From the NCBI GenBank assembly GCA_020796225.1, contig CM036775.1:3628393-3692392 (forward strand): a DNA stretch of 64,000 nucleotides. The letters are read 5' to 3'. Both the position numbers and the translations under genes were made by a program. The notes under the pieces are model-generated. The model ran no database searches, had not been told where the DNA came from, and was given only the letters and a program-made list of their open reading frames with translations. Origin of the DNA: Arion vulgaris. Lineage: Eukaryota > Mollusca > Gastropoda > Stylommatophora > Arionidae. Position 1 is the stretch's first letter, and the number at the start of each line of letters is the position of its first letter. This document shows positions 48,721-58,347 of this stretch, one piece after another.

Positions 48721-48784
48721 GTTCCAGTCAAATAAATAAAATAAAAAATAATCAAAATAACCATCCGGTGTATCTTCTTCTTCG

Positions 48785-49033
48785 AACGCTCCATATCGAT
48801 CACCTGTCAATCACTCTGTGTGATTTGTATGTGATCTGAGCCTAAGAGCGATTGTACGTTGTGTCAGTTATGCGCCTACAAGTAGGTCAGCACATCCAAT
48901 TTCTGCGCTGCTTTTTATTTACTATGGTAGCATCCCTAGTGCCTACATTATCCCGCCTCTTACGACGCGCATTGTAGGTCGCAGTGGTACTATTATTTGC
49001 TTCCTTTGCGGGCCCCGACACCACACGGGCGGC
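48785..49033 (-). mobile_element. SINE-B copy
   Basis: Complete with perfect target duplication CCGGTGTATC (48775-48784 and 49034-49043). Confidence 0.9.
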
Positions 49034-49034
49034 C

Positions 49035-49270
49035 CGGTGTATCTAAGAGACAAAAGGCCCTCTTGTCCAACGTGCTCGTAGCACGTTGGACGACGGGTGA
49101 CAAGCCCTCTGTGAGTACGGTTCAATTCCGCGGCTGGCAGAAAAGCCACAGGTTTTCCAGATTTACGGTGTTCGTGGCACCCAGCCGAAGGGTTACGATG
49201 TCCATGACACTGAGCCGAAGAGCTGAAAGCTCAAGTGCTTCTGGATCGAAAAAAAAGACCAAACACTAGA
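49035..49270 (+). mobile_element. Element H, tRNA-derived head with a strong hairpin
   Basis: Perfect B box GGTTCAATTCC at 49119-49129 and an A-box-like TAGCACGTTGG at 49079-49089, 40 bp apart. An 11-bp perfect hairpin (49066-49090) overlaps the A box. Only copy in the window. Confidence 0.55.
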
Positions 49271-49577
49271 ACAAGAAATAACTTATACTAGAAAAGCTAA
49301 CTTGAATATTTGAAATTAAAAAAAAAACGGTATTTATACACAAAATATGTATATTGATATCGTCAGTTTCTTTTTATAAGCTTTCTGCATTTGCGTTTTC
49401 ACATTTTGGTATAATTTAACTACAGTCTGCCCCGTTAAAAATTAATATATAATATCCAGTTTTTTCTTTTTAAAATGGAAAATTCAAGATAAATAAAATA
49501 TACCGGAAATTCTCAAACCCTAGCTCCCTACGCTCAGCAGCTCCCGAGCATTTAGTCCAGGAACACCATTACTGTCC

Positions 49578-49625
49578 CACGTGCTCTGTGTGTTCGGTCA
49601 TTTCCGTTTCTCTTTTTACGCTAGC
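49578..49625 (+). promoter_or_regulatory. RPL23A: RPL23A core promoter with E-box and TOP-like pyrimidine tract
   Basis: A palindromic CACGTG lies at 49578-49583, and a pyrimidine run broken by one G (TTTCCGTTTCTCTTTTTAC, about 49601-49619) precedes the ATG by a few bases. Oligopyrimidine start sites are usual for animal ribosomal protein mRNAs. The exact start site is inferred. Confidence 0.6.
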
Positions 49626-49656
49626 ATGGCACCCAAGGCAAAGAAACCCGCAGCGA
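49626..49656 (+). CDS. RPL23A: RPL23A exon 1
   Basis: [10 protein letters not shown] plus one base; the donor A|GTCAGT at 49657 is the only one nearby that keeps frame with exon 2 (A+AG = Lys). The MAPKxKK start is typical of this protein. Confidence 0.88.
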
Positions 49657-52600
49657 GTCAGTAGTATTTTAATATATTTCATATACTTAACACATTTCTA
49701 ATGATAATTGTTATTGTTGTATTATTGATATAAGTTTTAGCTATAGATTAGAGGTATTTGATGAAGAAAGTATTTGTTGAGATGGTAATAATGCATTTTT
49801 TTCACTCGCTTTCATAAAGTTACCAATTGTCGAGTATTCAACACTACAGTATTTTGTGTCACGTTTGACAACAGTACATTACAAGGAGAGCCTTTCAAAG
49901 CATGAGGACATAAAACTTGAACGTTACTGTAATCCTTAATACTATCGTATTGTTAGCCGGTCTATAAAAGTGGCGTTGTTACAAAAGCTAATGAATGAAA
50001 TATTGACATTATCATCATGTGTTAGGACCAATGCAGGTTGTTTTTTCATTAATTAATTATGAACGTTGAATTGAAAAACTACTATGTGATCTTCTTCTTT
50101 GCGTTCGTTCTTTACGACCAATTTTAATCACTCTTTGTGATATGTTTGATCTTTGCCAAGAACGTGTATACGTTGCACATTGGTTTGGTAGGCCCCTAAA
50201 CGCATAGATTTCTACCAGTTTAGGACATGTGCATCCGATTTCAGCCAAACCTCCTTTGTCGCCTCTTACGACATGCATGGCAGGTAACAGTGGTTCTATT
50301 CTTTACACCCCAAATTTGGGCCCCGGTAACCACTCGTGCGCTAGTATGTGATAATTGGAGCCTTCCAGTGGGAGCGGAATGGAATAAGAGAAACATACAG
50401 CGGAAATAAAGTATTGAATCACCCATTAAACTTTTTACCAGTCTTATATATCTTTTCAGTTATAGTAACTTGTAGAGATCCTCTCTTGGTATTTAATTAT
50501 TCATCTATAAACAAGTCTTTGTGTGCATATCAACCAGAGCTTAAACCATTCTTTTGGGTCTGTATGTGAGTTGCGCCATAGAGTGAGAGTTAGTTGGGAC
50601 AATTGGGTGTCTAGGTTAGCACACCGGTTTCCATGCTTTTATTTGACAGGAGCCTATTTCATGCAGGGATCCTGACCTAGGAGCCTTTTCGTTCAGCTGT
50701 TGCTCAATGTCTACACAATGAGTTTTGCTCTCTGAATGGTTTCAAACAACTTTGCATGGATGCTCTGTTGGCCAGTGTTCTTTCTTGAGGTCTGTATGCA
50801 GGGGACACTGATAATAAGGAAAGCACATGCAAAAATCAGTCAGAAGCGTCATACCAGGCACCCTGAATTTATAGTCGAAGAACCAGACAGTTAATAAATA
50901 TATTCTGTTAGTTTTTGTCATGGTTCTAAGTCTGGAGAGTGTACAGCCACAGGTAACCAGTGTTCCTTCAAGACTTTGTAGCATCCAGAACTCTGAACTG
51001 CATATACTTGGTTGAAAGTTTTCATTAGCAGTTCTATTTTTGGGCGCTCTGTCTATCCCAGCTGACCATATCACAGTTTTAACCCCTGTTGAGGCATAGG
51101 CCCTAAAGATTAGTGGGATTTTGTGGTTAAGATTTTTACAGGATGTAAAACCCAACATCAACGGACTAAACCCTCCCTGACTGCTTCACCATGAAGCCTG
51201 GCGGAGAAAGCATGAACTAAAGCATTTTTAGGTCAGTTTCTCTCCACTTATTTGTAAATTTAGTCTTAATTATTGTCTCTCATCCACTGTTTGTATTATT
51301 TTATGGTTGTAGTATTTATATTCGTTTCTTGGGTAGCAAAGAATTGAGCAGCCATCTCCTCTTGTGTGTCATGAGATGTTGGGGTTAGCAAACCTACATT
51401 TTAAAAACCAAAGACCCTAACTGCCCATCAAAATTTGAAGTTTCTTGTCTCTTTTTGTTACACTCTAGGCACAATGGAATAATATATATATGCGTGGAAT
51501 GAATTGGTGCAGTGCATAGGATATTAACTTTTTTTAATAGAACAAGATGGTCGTTTGTTTAATTCACACATCGGACATTCTACAAAGTGATAAAAGAATT
51601 GGCCAGCATATTGGGAATTTGAAATGGGGATGGATAGCATTTCCCACTGTACATTTTGCAAAGTCTGCATATAATTTTATGATATTGTGAACTGTGTACA
51701 AGGGATATTTTTATGAGGTAGAATAATTGATTTGTTTGTTTTTAACAGAGGCTGCCCCAAAGGAAGAAAAGAAGGAAGCAGCCCCTGCTAAGGCTGCTGC
51801 TCCTGCAAAGGCCGCAGCTCCAGCTAAGGCTGCTGCACCAGCAAAGGCTGCAGCTCCAGCTAAATCGGCCCATGCCAAATCTGCTGCTCCACCCAAAGTG
51901 GACTCTGGCGTAGTCAAAGCCAAAGAAAAGGCATTGAGGGCAAAGAAGTCTGTATTCCGGGGAACTCACGACAAAAAGAACCGTAAAATCAGAACTTCAG
52001 TGCACTTCCGTCGACCAAAGACTTTGAAACTACCAAGAGCTCCCAAATATCCACGCAAGAGTGTTAACAAAACCAATAAGTAAGTTCTTTTATTTATATT
52101 TAAAGTATATTTAACCCTTTAGTCCCAGACAATTAAATTTCTAGGGCAAGGAAAATAACTCACCGAGAAGATAACTTGTAACTTTCATAAGTTACAAGGC
52201 TAAAGAAATAAACATTGGTAGAAAATCTCCACTACCTTGTGGGCCGGCACAGTTATTCAGAAGGGTAGAAGAGTCTTGACCACAAATTTGGAGTTGATGG
52301 TTAGGTATATCCCATTTCATCTTCCAACATTCCCTGGTTGATGTACAGGCTGTCTTTCCTTTGGATGAAGGCAGATCAGAGAGGGGGTATGAGCAAAATA
52401 TATTGTATGTGTAAGCTTCTCCGACTAGGTAAGAAACATGGATACACCATCCATGCTGCTCTGACAAAATACGGAAAGTCACTGTATCCTAAATGGTAGG
52501 AGGCTGCTTTCAGTGGTTGGAGTACATATTCCGCTGCGTTGGACATCTACCTGCATAAAGGGTGCGTAGGAATAAACTAAAACTTTAAAAATGCGGATGT

Positions 52601-55600
52601 AGAACCGTTACCGCATGGTTAAGAAAAACATGGTCATCATGTCACTTGTCTTTGCAAGATTATGAACATCAGGTGGTATGACAAGATTCTGAAGTACTGC
52701 AAAGTGCTAACTTGCCTTCCATCTTGTTAATACTCGGCGAATGGTAGAAAACCAAGATGACTAGGACATGTGTGAAGAATGGAAAATAGCAGCATACCAC
52801 AACAGGTGCTGTTCTGTGCATTTCAAAACTTTTCTCTTAGTCATCACATTTTACATGTTTATTTTTTTTTTGACAACAGAACTTTTCTCTTAGTCATCAC
52901 ATTTTACATGTTTATTTTTTTTTTGACAATGCTTTGCTCATTGTCCAGGTTTGGCATGGTAACACAAAGTTGGCATACAAATGCATCTTGTTTTTAATTC
53001 TTTTTTTTTGTTCATAAATGCTTATTCAATTTGTGGAACATTTTCTTCATTTGTTAAGGCTTGACCACTACTGTCTGATCAAGTACCCACTCACCACTGA
53101 GTCTGCCATGAAGAAGATTGAAGACAACAACACCCTGGTGTTCATTGTTGACAAACGGGCCAACAAACCCATGATCAAGATGGCTGTCAAGAAATTATAC
53201 GATATTGAAGTGGCCAAAGTTAACACACTTATTCGGTAAGCTTTCATCCTTGTATTTAAAAATATTATTTAATCTAAGGTCCATGATTAGTCAGAGTGAG
53301 ACAGAAACTAACATCCAGTGAATTCCATCATAATGTGATATTGAAATAAATTGGATGCCAATTTCTTGGCTAAAGAAGGCAGTAGCAAAGAACAAATATA
53401 CATGCCAACCACTCTCCCTACATGTGGTCAAAATCTAACATAAAAAATCCAATAGTCTGAAAGATACATCTGATTGATGACACAAGTTTGTTGTAGGGGT
53501 CAGTAAGGGAACTAAGAATAGTAACGCTGCGACTAAAGCACGTTGTCAGAGGTAACTATTTTGTGCTCCCCTTGTATTCCCCAGCAACACACAGACAGAA
53601 TCTATATCTTCTTTGCGTTTGTTCTTTACAACCAATTTTAACCACTCTTTGTGATATATTTGATCTTTGCCAAGAACGTGTATAAGTTGCACATTGGTTT
53701 GTAGGCTCCTAAACATGTAGACTTCTACATGTTTGGACACATGTGCATCCGATTTCAGCCAAACATTCTTAGTTGCCTCTTACGACATGCATGGCAGGTA
53801 ACAGTGGTTCTATTCTTACATCCCAAATTTGGGCCCGTAACCACTGGCGACAATCTATATATCTTGCGTTCGTTCTTCAACCAATTTTATCACTCTTTGT
53901 GATGTGTTTGATCTTTGCCAAGAACGTGTATACGTTGCACATTGGTTTGGTAGGCCCTAAACGTATAGACTTCTACACGTTTAGGACACATGCATCCAAT
54001 TTCAGCCAAACCTCCTTAGTCGCTCTTACGACATGCATGGCAGGTAACAGTGGTTCTATTTTTAACATCCCAAATTTGGGCCCGTAACCACTGGGAGAAT
54101 CTATATATAAATTGCACAGTTCAGTTATGCACTTTAATTAGAACTTCAATTATTATATGTGTATCTGTTAAAACAATAAACAGTAACATCCACCCGGATT
54201 GTGACGGACACTGGAAGAATTATAGTCTCGCCCGAGTGGTTATCGGGGCCCAAAGTGGGGTGTAAAGAATAAAACCACTGTTATCTGCCACGTATGTCGT
54301 AAGAGGCGGCTAAGGAGGATTGGATGTGGCTAGCTACCCCACACAGTAAAAACACCCAATGGTTACAGAGACGGAGAAGAACTGAGTAAACTCTGGCTGA
54401 AACCGGACACATCGCCGAAGGATAAGCACTAGAGCTCCAAATAGTGCCGAAGATGTGACGTAAAACACACCAATGCTTAGGCTGCATGAATCACATTTCC
54501 ACATGAATAGAATTTATGGGGAAATCTGGTACATGGTCTTGGCGGTGATCACTCGCGAGAATTAAAGTCTGCATGCACAATCTAAGCCGCAGGTGCAGTA
54601 TTAGAGGACATGAAAACATCTTAATTTATATTGACGAACCAAAAAATGGAAACCATCATATTTCACACAGAGCAAGGACTATTGTCAATTCTAGAAAATA
54701 TGAGTCACTATTGTTTGAATAAATTTAATTTCAATGAATGTTTTTTTTCTTTCTCCCAGTCCTGATTGTGAGAAGAAGGCATATGTGAGGATAGCTTCAG
54801 ATTACGATGCATTGGATATTGCAAACAAGGTATGTATTGAACTTGTTATAATATACATATTATTAATTTGGGCGCTAACATTAAGTGATAGAAGCAAACT
54901 GGTGACGGTAGAGATGACATGTTAACATAGAATGCTGGGAGTATCAAGAAGAGACTGGTTTAGAAATAAGGAAACCTATCTACAAACTTTCAAGATTGGC
55001 AATTCAGATACGTGGACAGGCACATCAGACTGTAGAGCACATACAAGACTGCCCTAAGTATGATATACTCAATGAGAAAGCTACAAAAGACAGTGAAGTT
55101 TATACAAGAGACAATATTTAAAGCAAATGAAAGGAAGGATCAAGAAACCTATCTGCCACTTAAGCTCATTACCAACAGAAAGTGAGCTGCAAAAAAGCAA
55201 TGCTACTCCGATGCAGTGGGTAGAAAGAAAAAGGTGTACCTTAGAAATAACAGGCAGTGAAAAAAACTCTGAAGCGCACATAGCCCGCTCTATAAATCTT
55301 TTCCAATCCTGATGCTGTGAGGCAAAATAGGATTAGAGGGAAAAGAAACGATCAATACTGTGCATTACTTTTCCCTTAGCACCTCAGAAGATACAGGTTG
55401 TCTGGCTAACAAAAAGATAGACCCCACTCTCTTTATTGAGCCTGTTGAAGACACCTGTCTGGGAGGTTGGAATCCAACATCTAGCATCTGTATGTCTTTG
55501 TAAGATTCTAAAACATGTTACATCTACTACTCAGTAGTAAAAACAATCCAATAAATTGTACCTGTAACCACATCAATTCAAGACACCAGGTTTGTGATTG

Positions 55601-56207
55601 AAAGAAAGAACTGCCATCAGTATGGTTCCCGGGTGCACACGGGAAGCAAAGAGAACCACTGCTACCTACAAAACATGCCATAACACATGGCTGATGTATG
55701 ACTAGAAGCCACCTAGTAAATTTAAAAAGCGTAGCAGAAATCGGAGGTGCTGGCTCGCCTGTGTGGTGCCGGGGCCCGCAAGGGAAGCAAAGAATAGTAT
55801 CGCTGCAACCTACAATGCATGTCGTAAGAGGCGTCTGATGTAGACCCTAGGGATGCTACACTAGTAAATTAAAAGCAGCGCAATCGGATGTGCTGGTCTA
55901 CTTGTAGTGCATAACTGCACAGCCTACAATCGCTAGGCTCAGATCGCACATCGGTTGAGAAGTGGTCGATATGGAGTGTTTGAAGGATGTACTTGAAGGC
56001 GCACTACGTACAATCAGTCTTAGGCTCAGATCAATACAAATCAGAGTGGTTAACATGTGGTTGATATGGAGAGTTCGAAGAAATCATGCCATATAAATTG
56101 AAGTCTGTGTTGTAGTAATTTGCTATATTATACATTGAATTCTTTTTACTTTAGGATATGCTAATCTTTGTTCTTTTTTTCTTTCATTTCAGATTGGCAT
56201 CATTTAA
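49626..56207 (+). CDS. RPL23A: RPL23A, 60S ribosomal protein uL23, five exons
   Basis: Large-subunit protein at the polypeptide exit tunnel, binding rRNA and docking signal recognition particle. Exons: 49626-49656, 51749-52079, 53059-53235, 54760-54829 and 56193-56207. They total 624 nt, 207 residues (human 156), and all phases agree. Core matches include [96 protein letters not shown] and the end [14 protein letters not shown]. The extra length is an N-terminal array of AAAPAK-type repeats in exon 2. The start context is GCTAGCATGG. A pyrimidine run just upstream fits a TOP-type ribosomal-protein promoter. An AATAAA lies at 56220-56225, 13 nt past the stop. The whole open frame looks functional. 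Confidence 0.96.
50092..50340 (-). mobile_element. SINE-A copy in RPL23A intron 1
   Basis: Full length; flanks CTACTATGTGAT and CTAGTATGTGAT (one mismatch). Confidence 0.87.
50690..50870 (-). mobile_element. Non-LTR tail plus core module
   Basis: Complement of ATTGTGTAGACATTGAGC (50690-50780) followed by the ~100-bp core module in minus orientation (50775-50870). Confidence 0.6.
51749..52079 (+). CDS. RPL23A: RPL23A exon 2 (Ala/Pro/Lys repeat and globular start)
   Basis: 331 nt. Residues follow the pattern [14 protein letters not shown], then four or more AAAPAK units, [11 protein letters not shown], and the conserved [20 protein letters not shown] block. Acceptor TTTTTAACAG, donor AATAA|GTAAGT. 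Confidence 0.95.
52640..52780 (+). mobile_element. Short non-LTR fragment in RPL23A intron 2
   Basis: Related to 21890-22020 (TTTGCAAGATTATGAACATC, GCTAACTTGCCTTCCATC). Confidence 0.65.
52827..52929 (+). repeat. 53-bp tandem duplication in RPL23A intron 2
   Basis: AACTTTTCTCTTAGTCATCA through the T-run and TGACAA occurs twice. Confidence 0.9.
53059..53235 (+). CDS. RPL23A: RPL23A exon 3
   Basis: 177 nt: [20 protein letters not shown] to AKVNTLI, phase 2 on both sides. Acceptor TTTGTTAAG, donor TTCG|GTAAGC. The most conserved part of the uL23 fold. Confidence 0.95.
53493..53597. mobile_element. Two SINE-B head fragments in opposite orientation
   Basis: A plus-strand head (53493-53555) meets a minus-strand head (53556-53597). 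RPL23A intron 3. Confidence 0.55.
53608..53850 (-). mobile_element. SINE-A copy in RPL23A intron 3, first of two
   Basis: Followed directly by a second copy; AATCTATAT occurs before, between and after the two. Confidence 0.85.
53863..54092 (-). mobile_element. SINE-A copy in RPL23A intron 3, second of two
   Basis: Same orientation and same target motif AATCTATAT as its neighbour. Confidence 0.85.
54229..54570 (+). mobile_element. Chimeric SINE: SINE-A head joined to a SINE-E tail
   Basis: Begins as SINE-A (CGCCCGAGTGGTTATCGG, GTCGTAAGAGGCGGCTAAGG) to about 54329, then passes into SINE-E 3' sequence (GGCTGAAACCGGACACATCG, CGCCGAAGGATAAGCACTAG) with the variant tail that ends near 54560. Confidence 0.75.
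54760..54829 (+). CDS. RPL23A: RPL23A exon 4
   Basis: 70 nt: [19 protein letters not shown] then DIANK. A long pyrimidine tract precedes the acceptor (TTTCTTTCTCCCAG); donor AAG|GTATGT. Confidence 0.95.
54930..55340 (+). mobile_element. Non-LTR C-terminal fragment in RPL23A intron 4
   Basis: [20 protein letters not shown], then degraded pieces as at 8878-9245. Confidence 0.68.
55621..56085 (+). mobile_element. SINE-B within SINE-B, in RPL23A intron 4
   Basis: An outer copy starting at 55621 is broken near 55754 by a complete inner copy (about 55756-55984); the outer 3' part follows (GGCGCACTACGTACAATC to TGGAGAGTTCGAAG). Confidence 0.75.
56193..56207 (+). CDS. RPL23A: RPL23A exon 5
   Basis: 15 nt: IGII and TAA, the invariant C-terminus of uL23. 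Acceptor TTTCATTTCAG. Confidence 0.95.
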   Translation: MGII

Positions 56208-56219
56208 ATGTCTTGTTGA

Positions 56220-56225
56220 AATAAA
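56220..56225 (+). terminator. RPL23A: RPL23A polyadenylation signal
   Basis: AATAAA 13 nt after the stop codon, followed by a T/G-rich stretch (TTTTGTTGTTTTTGTG) about 25 nt downstream, the expected arrangement. Confidence 0.8.
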
Positions 56226-56379
56226 TTATTTGCCTAGAACCTCTGATGTTTTGTTGTTTTTGTGTAACATGTGCGTCTGAAAGCAAATGACTGGAGCAGT
56301 GTATATAAACCACTTCGTTAGTTAGTTAAAATAACTGATCTTGATGTGATCCAGATTGACCCACGTTCTTCAATCCATT

Positions 56380-56830
56380 CTGGGCTCGCCAGGGTTCCCA
56401 AACTTTCCATGCTGCTGACCCTTTTAAATACATTTTGCTGCCACAAACCCCCAAAAGTTTCTATATATGAATATCTTCTAGCACTGGAGTTATTATTACA
56501 CCACACCAACAGTCAAGCTGGTTCCAATTTCTCAGACTGTAGGAAACTTAATTGATCTTTCAATTGGTCCTGGCTTCTGTCAAAAACTGGTTGGAAACCT
56601 GCAAAGACAGCCACCATCCTTAAAAATGCGAGACTGAATGTCCAACCGTGAGACGACAGTGATGACCTTTGGCCAATCTTGTGTTTGCCATCATGCCTGG
56701 AGTGCTTCAGGTTCTATTCTGCTTCAATCTGAGCAGAAAAATAACAAATGATCCCAGTTTAGTTAGTCTTGGGTTGCCTCTGGTAACATTCTAGGCCAGT
56801 TGTTTCCAAACTTTCTTGAGATCTTTTGGT
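56380..56830. other. Possible hAT-derived remnant
   Basis: CCAGGGTTCCCAAACTTTCC and CCAGTTGTTTCCAAACTTTC resemble hAT ends, but both run the same way and no target duplication is seen. Confidence 0.35.
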
Positions 56831-56984
56831 TTCGAACGTTCTCAACCACTGTGGGTATTGTCATCATGCAATTAGGGAGTTTCTATTTCAGACACACTAA
56901 AAGTTGGCCTTTCTCTAAAGTCTGGCAGAGGAAACCCCTCAGAGAGAGAAGACTGAACCACAAGTATTACTACTGCCGTGTAGT

Positions 56985-57245
56985 TAGATTGGGGACAATC
57001 AAAGTCTAGCGGAGTAAATCATATATACAAAACTGGACGGTATGCAAACCAAGTAGTCAAAAAAAAGACATGTTACCTGGGCAGATGATGCTCATCCAAC
57101 CCGGGAGGGCAGGTTGTCTGTGGGTCACTACCCTAAAAGAAATAGCAACCTGCTGCTTTGCAGATCGGCTGGGGACAGTCAAAGGCTAACAGAGCAAACC
57201 CAGTAAACGCTTGTTGAAATCGGACATGTCGCCGAAGGACAAGCA
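56985..57245 (+). mobile_element. SINE-E2 fragment
   Basis: Head variant through GAAATCGGACATGTCGCCG; the tail is missing and an RNase H fragment follows. Confidence 0.7.
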
Positions 57246-57249
57246 CCTG

Positions 57250-57590
57250 GACTCCAAATACAACGTAAGACCACCATTCAGTTTACTTGATGAATACCCA
57301 CAAGATCTGTTGGTCTGGGTATACACGGATGGGTCAGCAGAAAACGCAGTAAAGAATGGAGAAGCAAGAGTGTACATAGAAACACAAACAATATTAGATA
57401 TGATTAAAACACCAACATGGAAATTGTGTCATTATGAAGCAGGCATTCTGTCAATCAAATTGGCAGCTTAGAGTGTGTTGTCATTGAACACCAGGTGGGA
57501 TCCACATGTATTTTTGACATGCAAAATCAGTATTTCAGTCCAGAAAATTGCAAGACTACTTTCGTAACTGTGCAAGGTCGTCCTGCAGTA
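57250..57590 (+). pseudogene. RNase H domain fragment of a retrotransposon
   Basis: FSLLDEYPQDLLVWVYTDGS then AENAVKNGEARVYIE and KLCHYEAGILSIKLAA: first Asp and Glu motifs of RNase H1-like domains. Confidence 0.78.
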
Positions 57591-57639
57591 GATACCAACT
57601 CACTGTGTAAAACCAGGAAATGAAACAGACTGAATACAA

Positions 57640-57945
57640 ACGGAAGGTGCTGCAAGAGAAACCGGATGTACCAGTTATATATATGGCCTTTACGGTCAAT
57701 TGGCAAATGTTTTACTGTGACAACTTGTGAGTTTTCGCTTTTCTCTCGTCGTTCAGCTCATACATAAGTCTCTTTTCAAAAGACTGCGCCCTTTCGTAAT
57801 TTGGCTTTCCACACAACTCTGCCATCAGCTAGTCTTTCTCATGTGCTGGGGCCTATAGACAAGTTTTTCATTGAGGCTCTGTAGACACCTTTATGTCTGA
57901 GCAGTGGTCTGCCCTGGTGCCTCTTCCCCTTCGAAAGTTCACAGA
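57640..57945 (-). mobile_element. Non-LTR tail
   Basis: Minus frame KGKRHQGRPLLRHKGVYRAS; family of 21790-22260. Ends at the SINE-A target. Confidence 0.78.
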
Positions 57946-57951
57946 CCATTT

Positions 57952-58201
57952 CTTCTTTGCGTTCGTTTTTACGACCAATTTTAATCACTCTTTGTGATAT
58001 GTTTGATCTTCGCCAAGAACACGTATACGTTGCACATTGGTTTGGTAGACCACTAAATGCATAGACTTCTACACGCTTAGGACATGTGCATCCTATTTCA
58101 GCCAAACCTCCTTAGTCGCCTCTTACGACATGTGTGGCAGGTAACAGTGGTTCTATTCTTTACACCCCAAATTTGGGCCCCGGTAGGTAACCACTCGGGC
58201 G
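57952..58201 (-). mobile_element. SINE-A copy
   Basis: Complete; target duplication ACAGACCATTT versus ACAGAACATTT (57941-57951 and 58202-58212). Confidence 0.87.
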
Positions 58202-58347
58202 ACAGAACATTTGTTTTGGTATGCGACAAGTTTCCATTCTTCTTACATGTCCCAACCATCTTAGTCGTCTACTGCTGACTAAGATGTACTAGTTATCTAC
58301 CATCAAGAGACATGATTTGTAGCAAGAGAGCCAGCACAGGACAACTA

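Noticed and set aside
51711..51969. Ala/Gly-rich minus-strand frames opposite RPL23A exon 2
   Set aside because: Antisense shadows of the AAAPAK repeat.
49657..56192. Box C/D snoRNAs in RPL23A introns, as in vertebrates
   Set aside because: I looked for RTGATGA with a CTGA 50-100 nt downstream between terminal stems and found no convincing pair.
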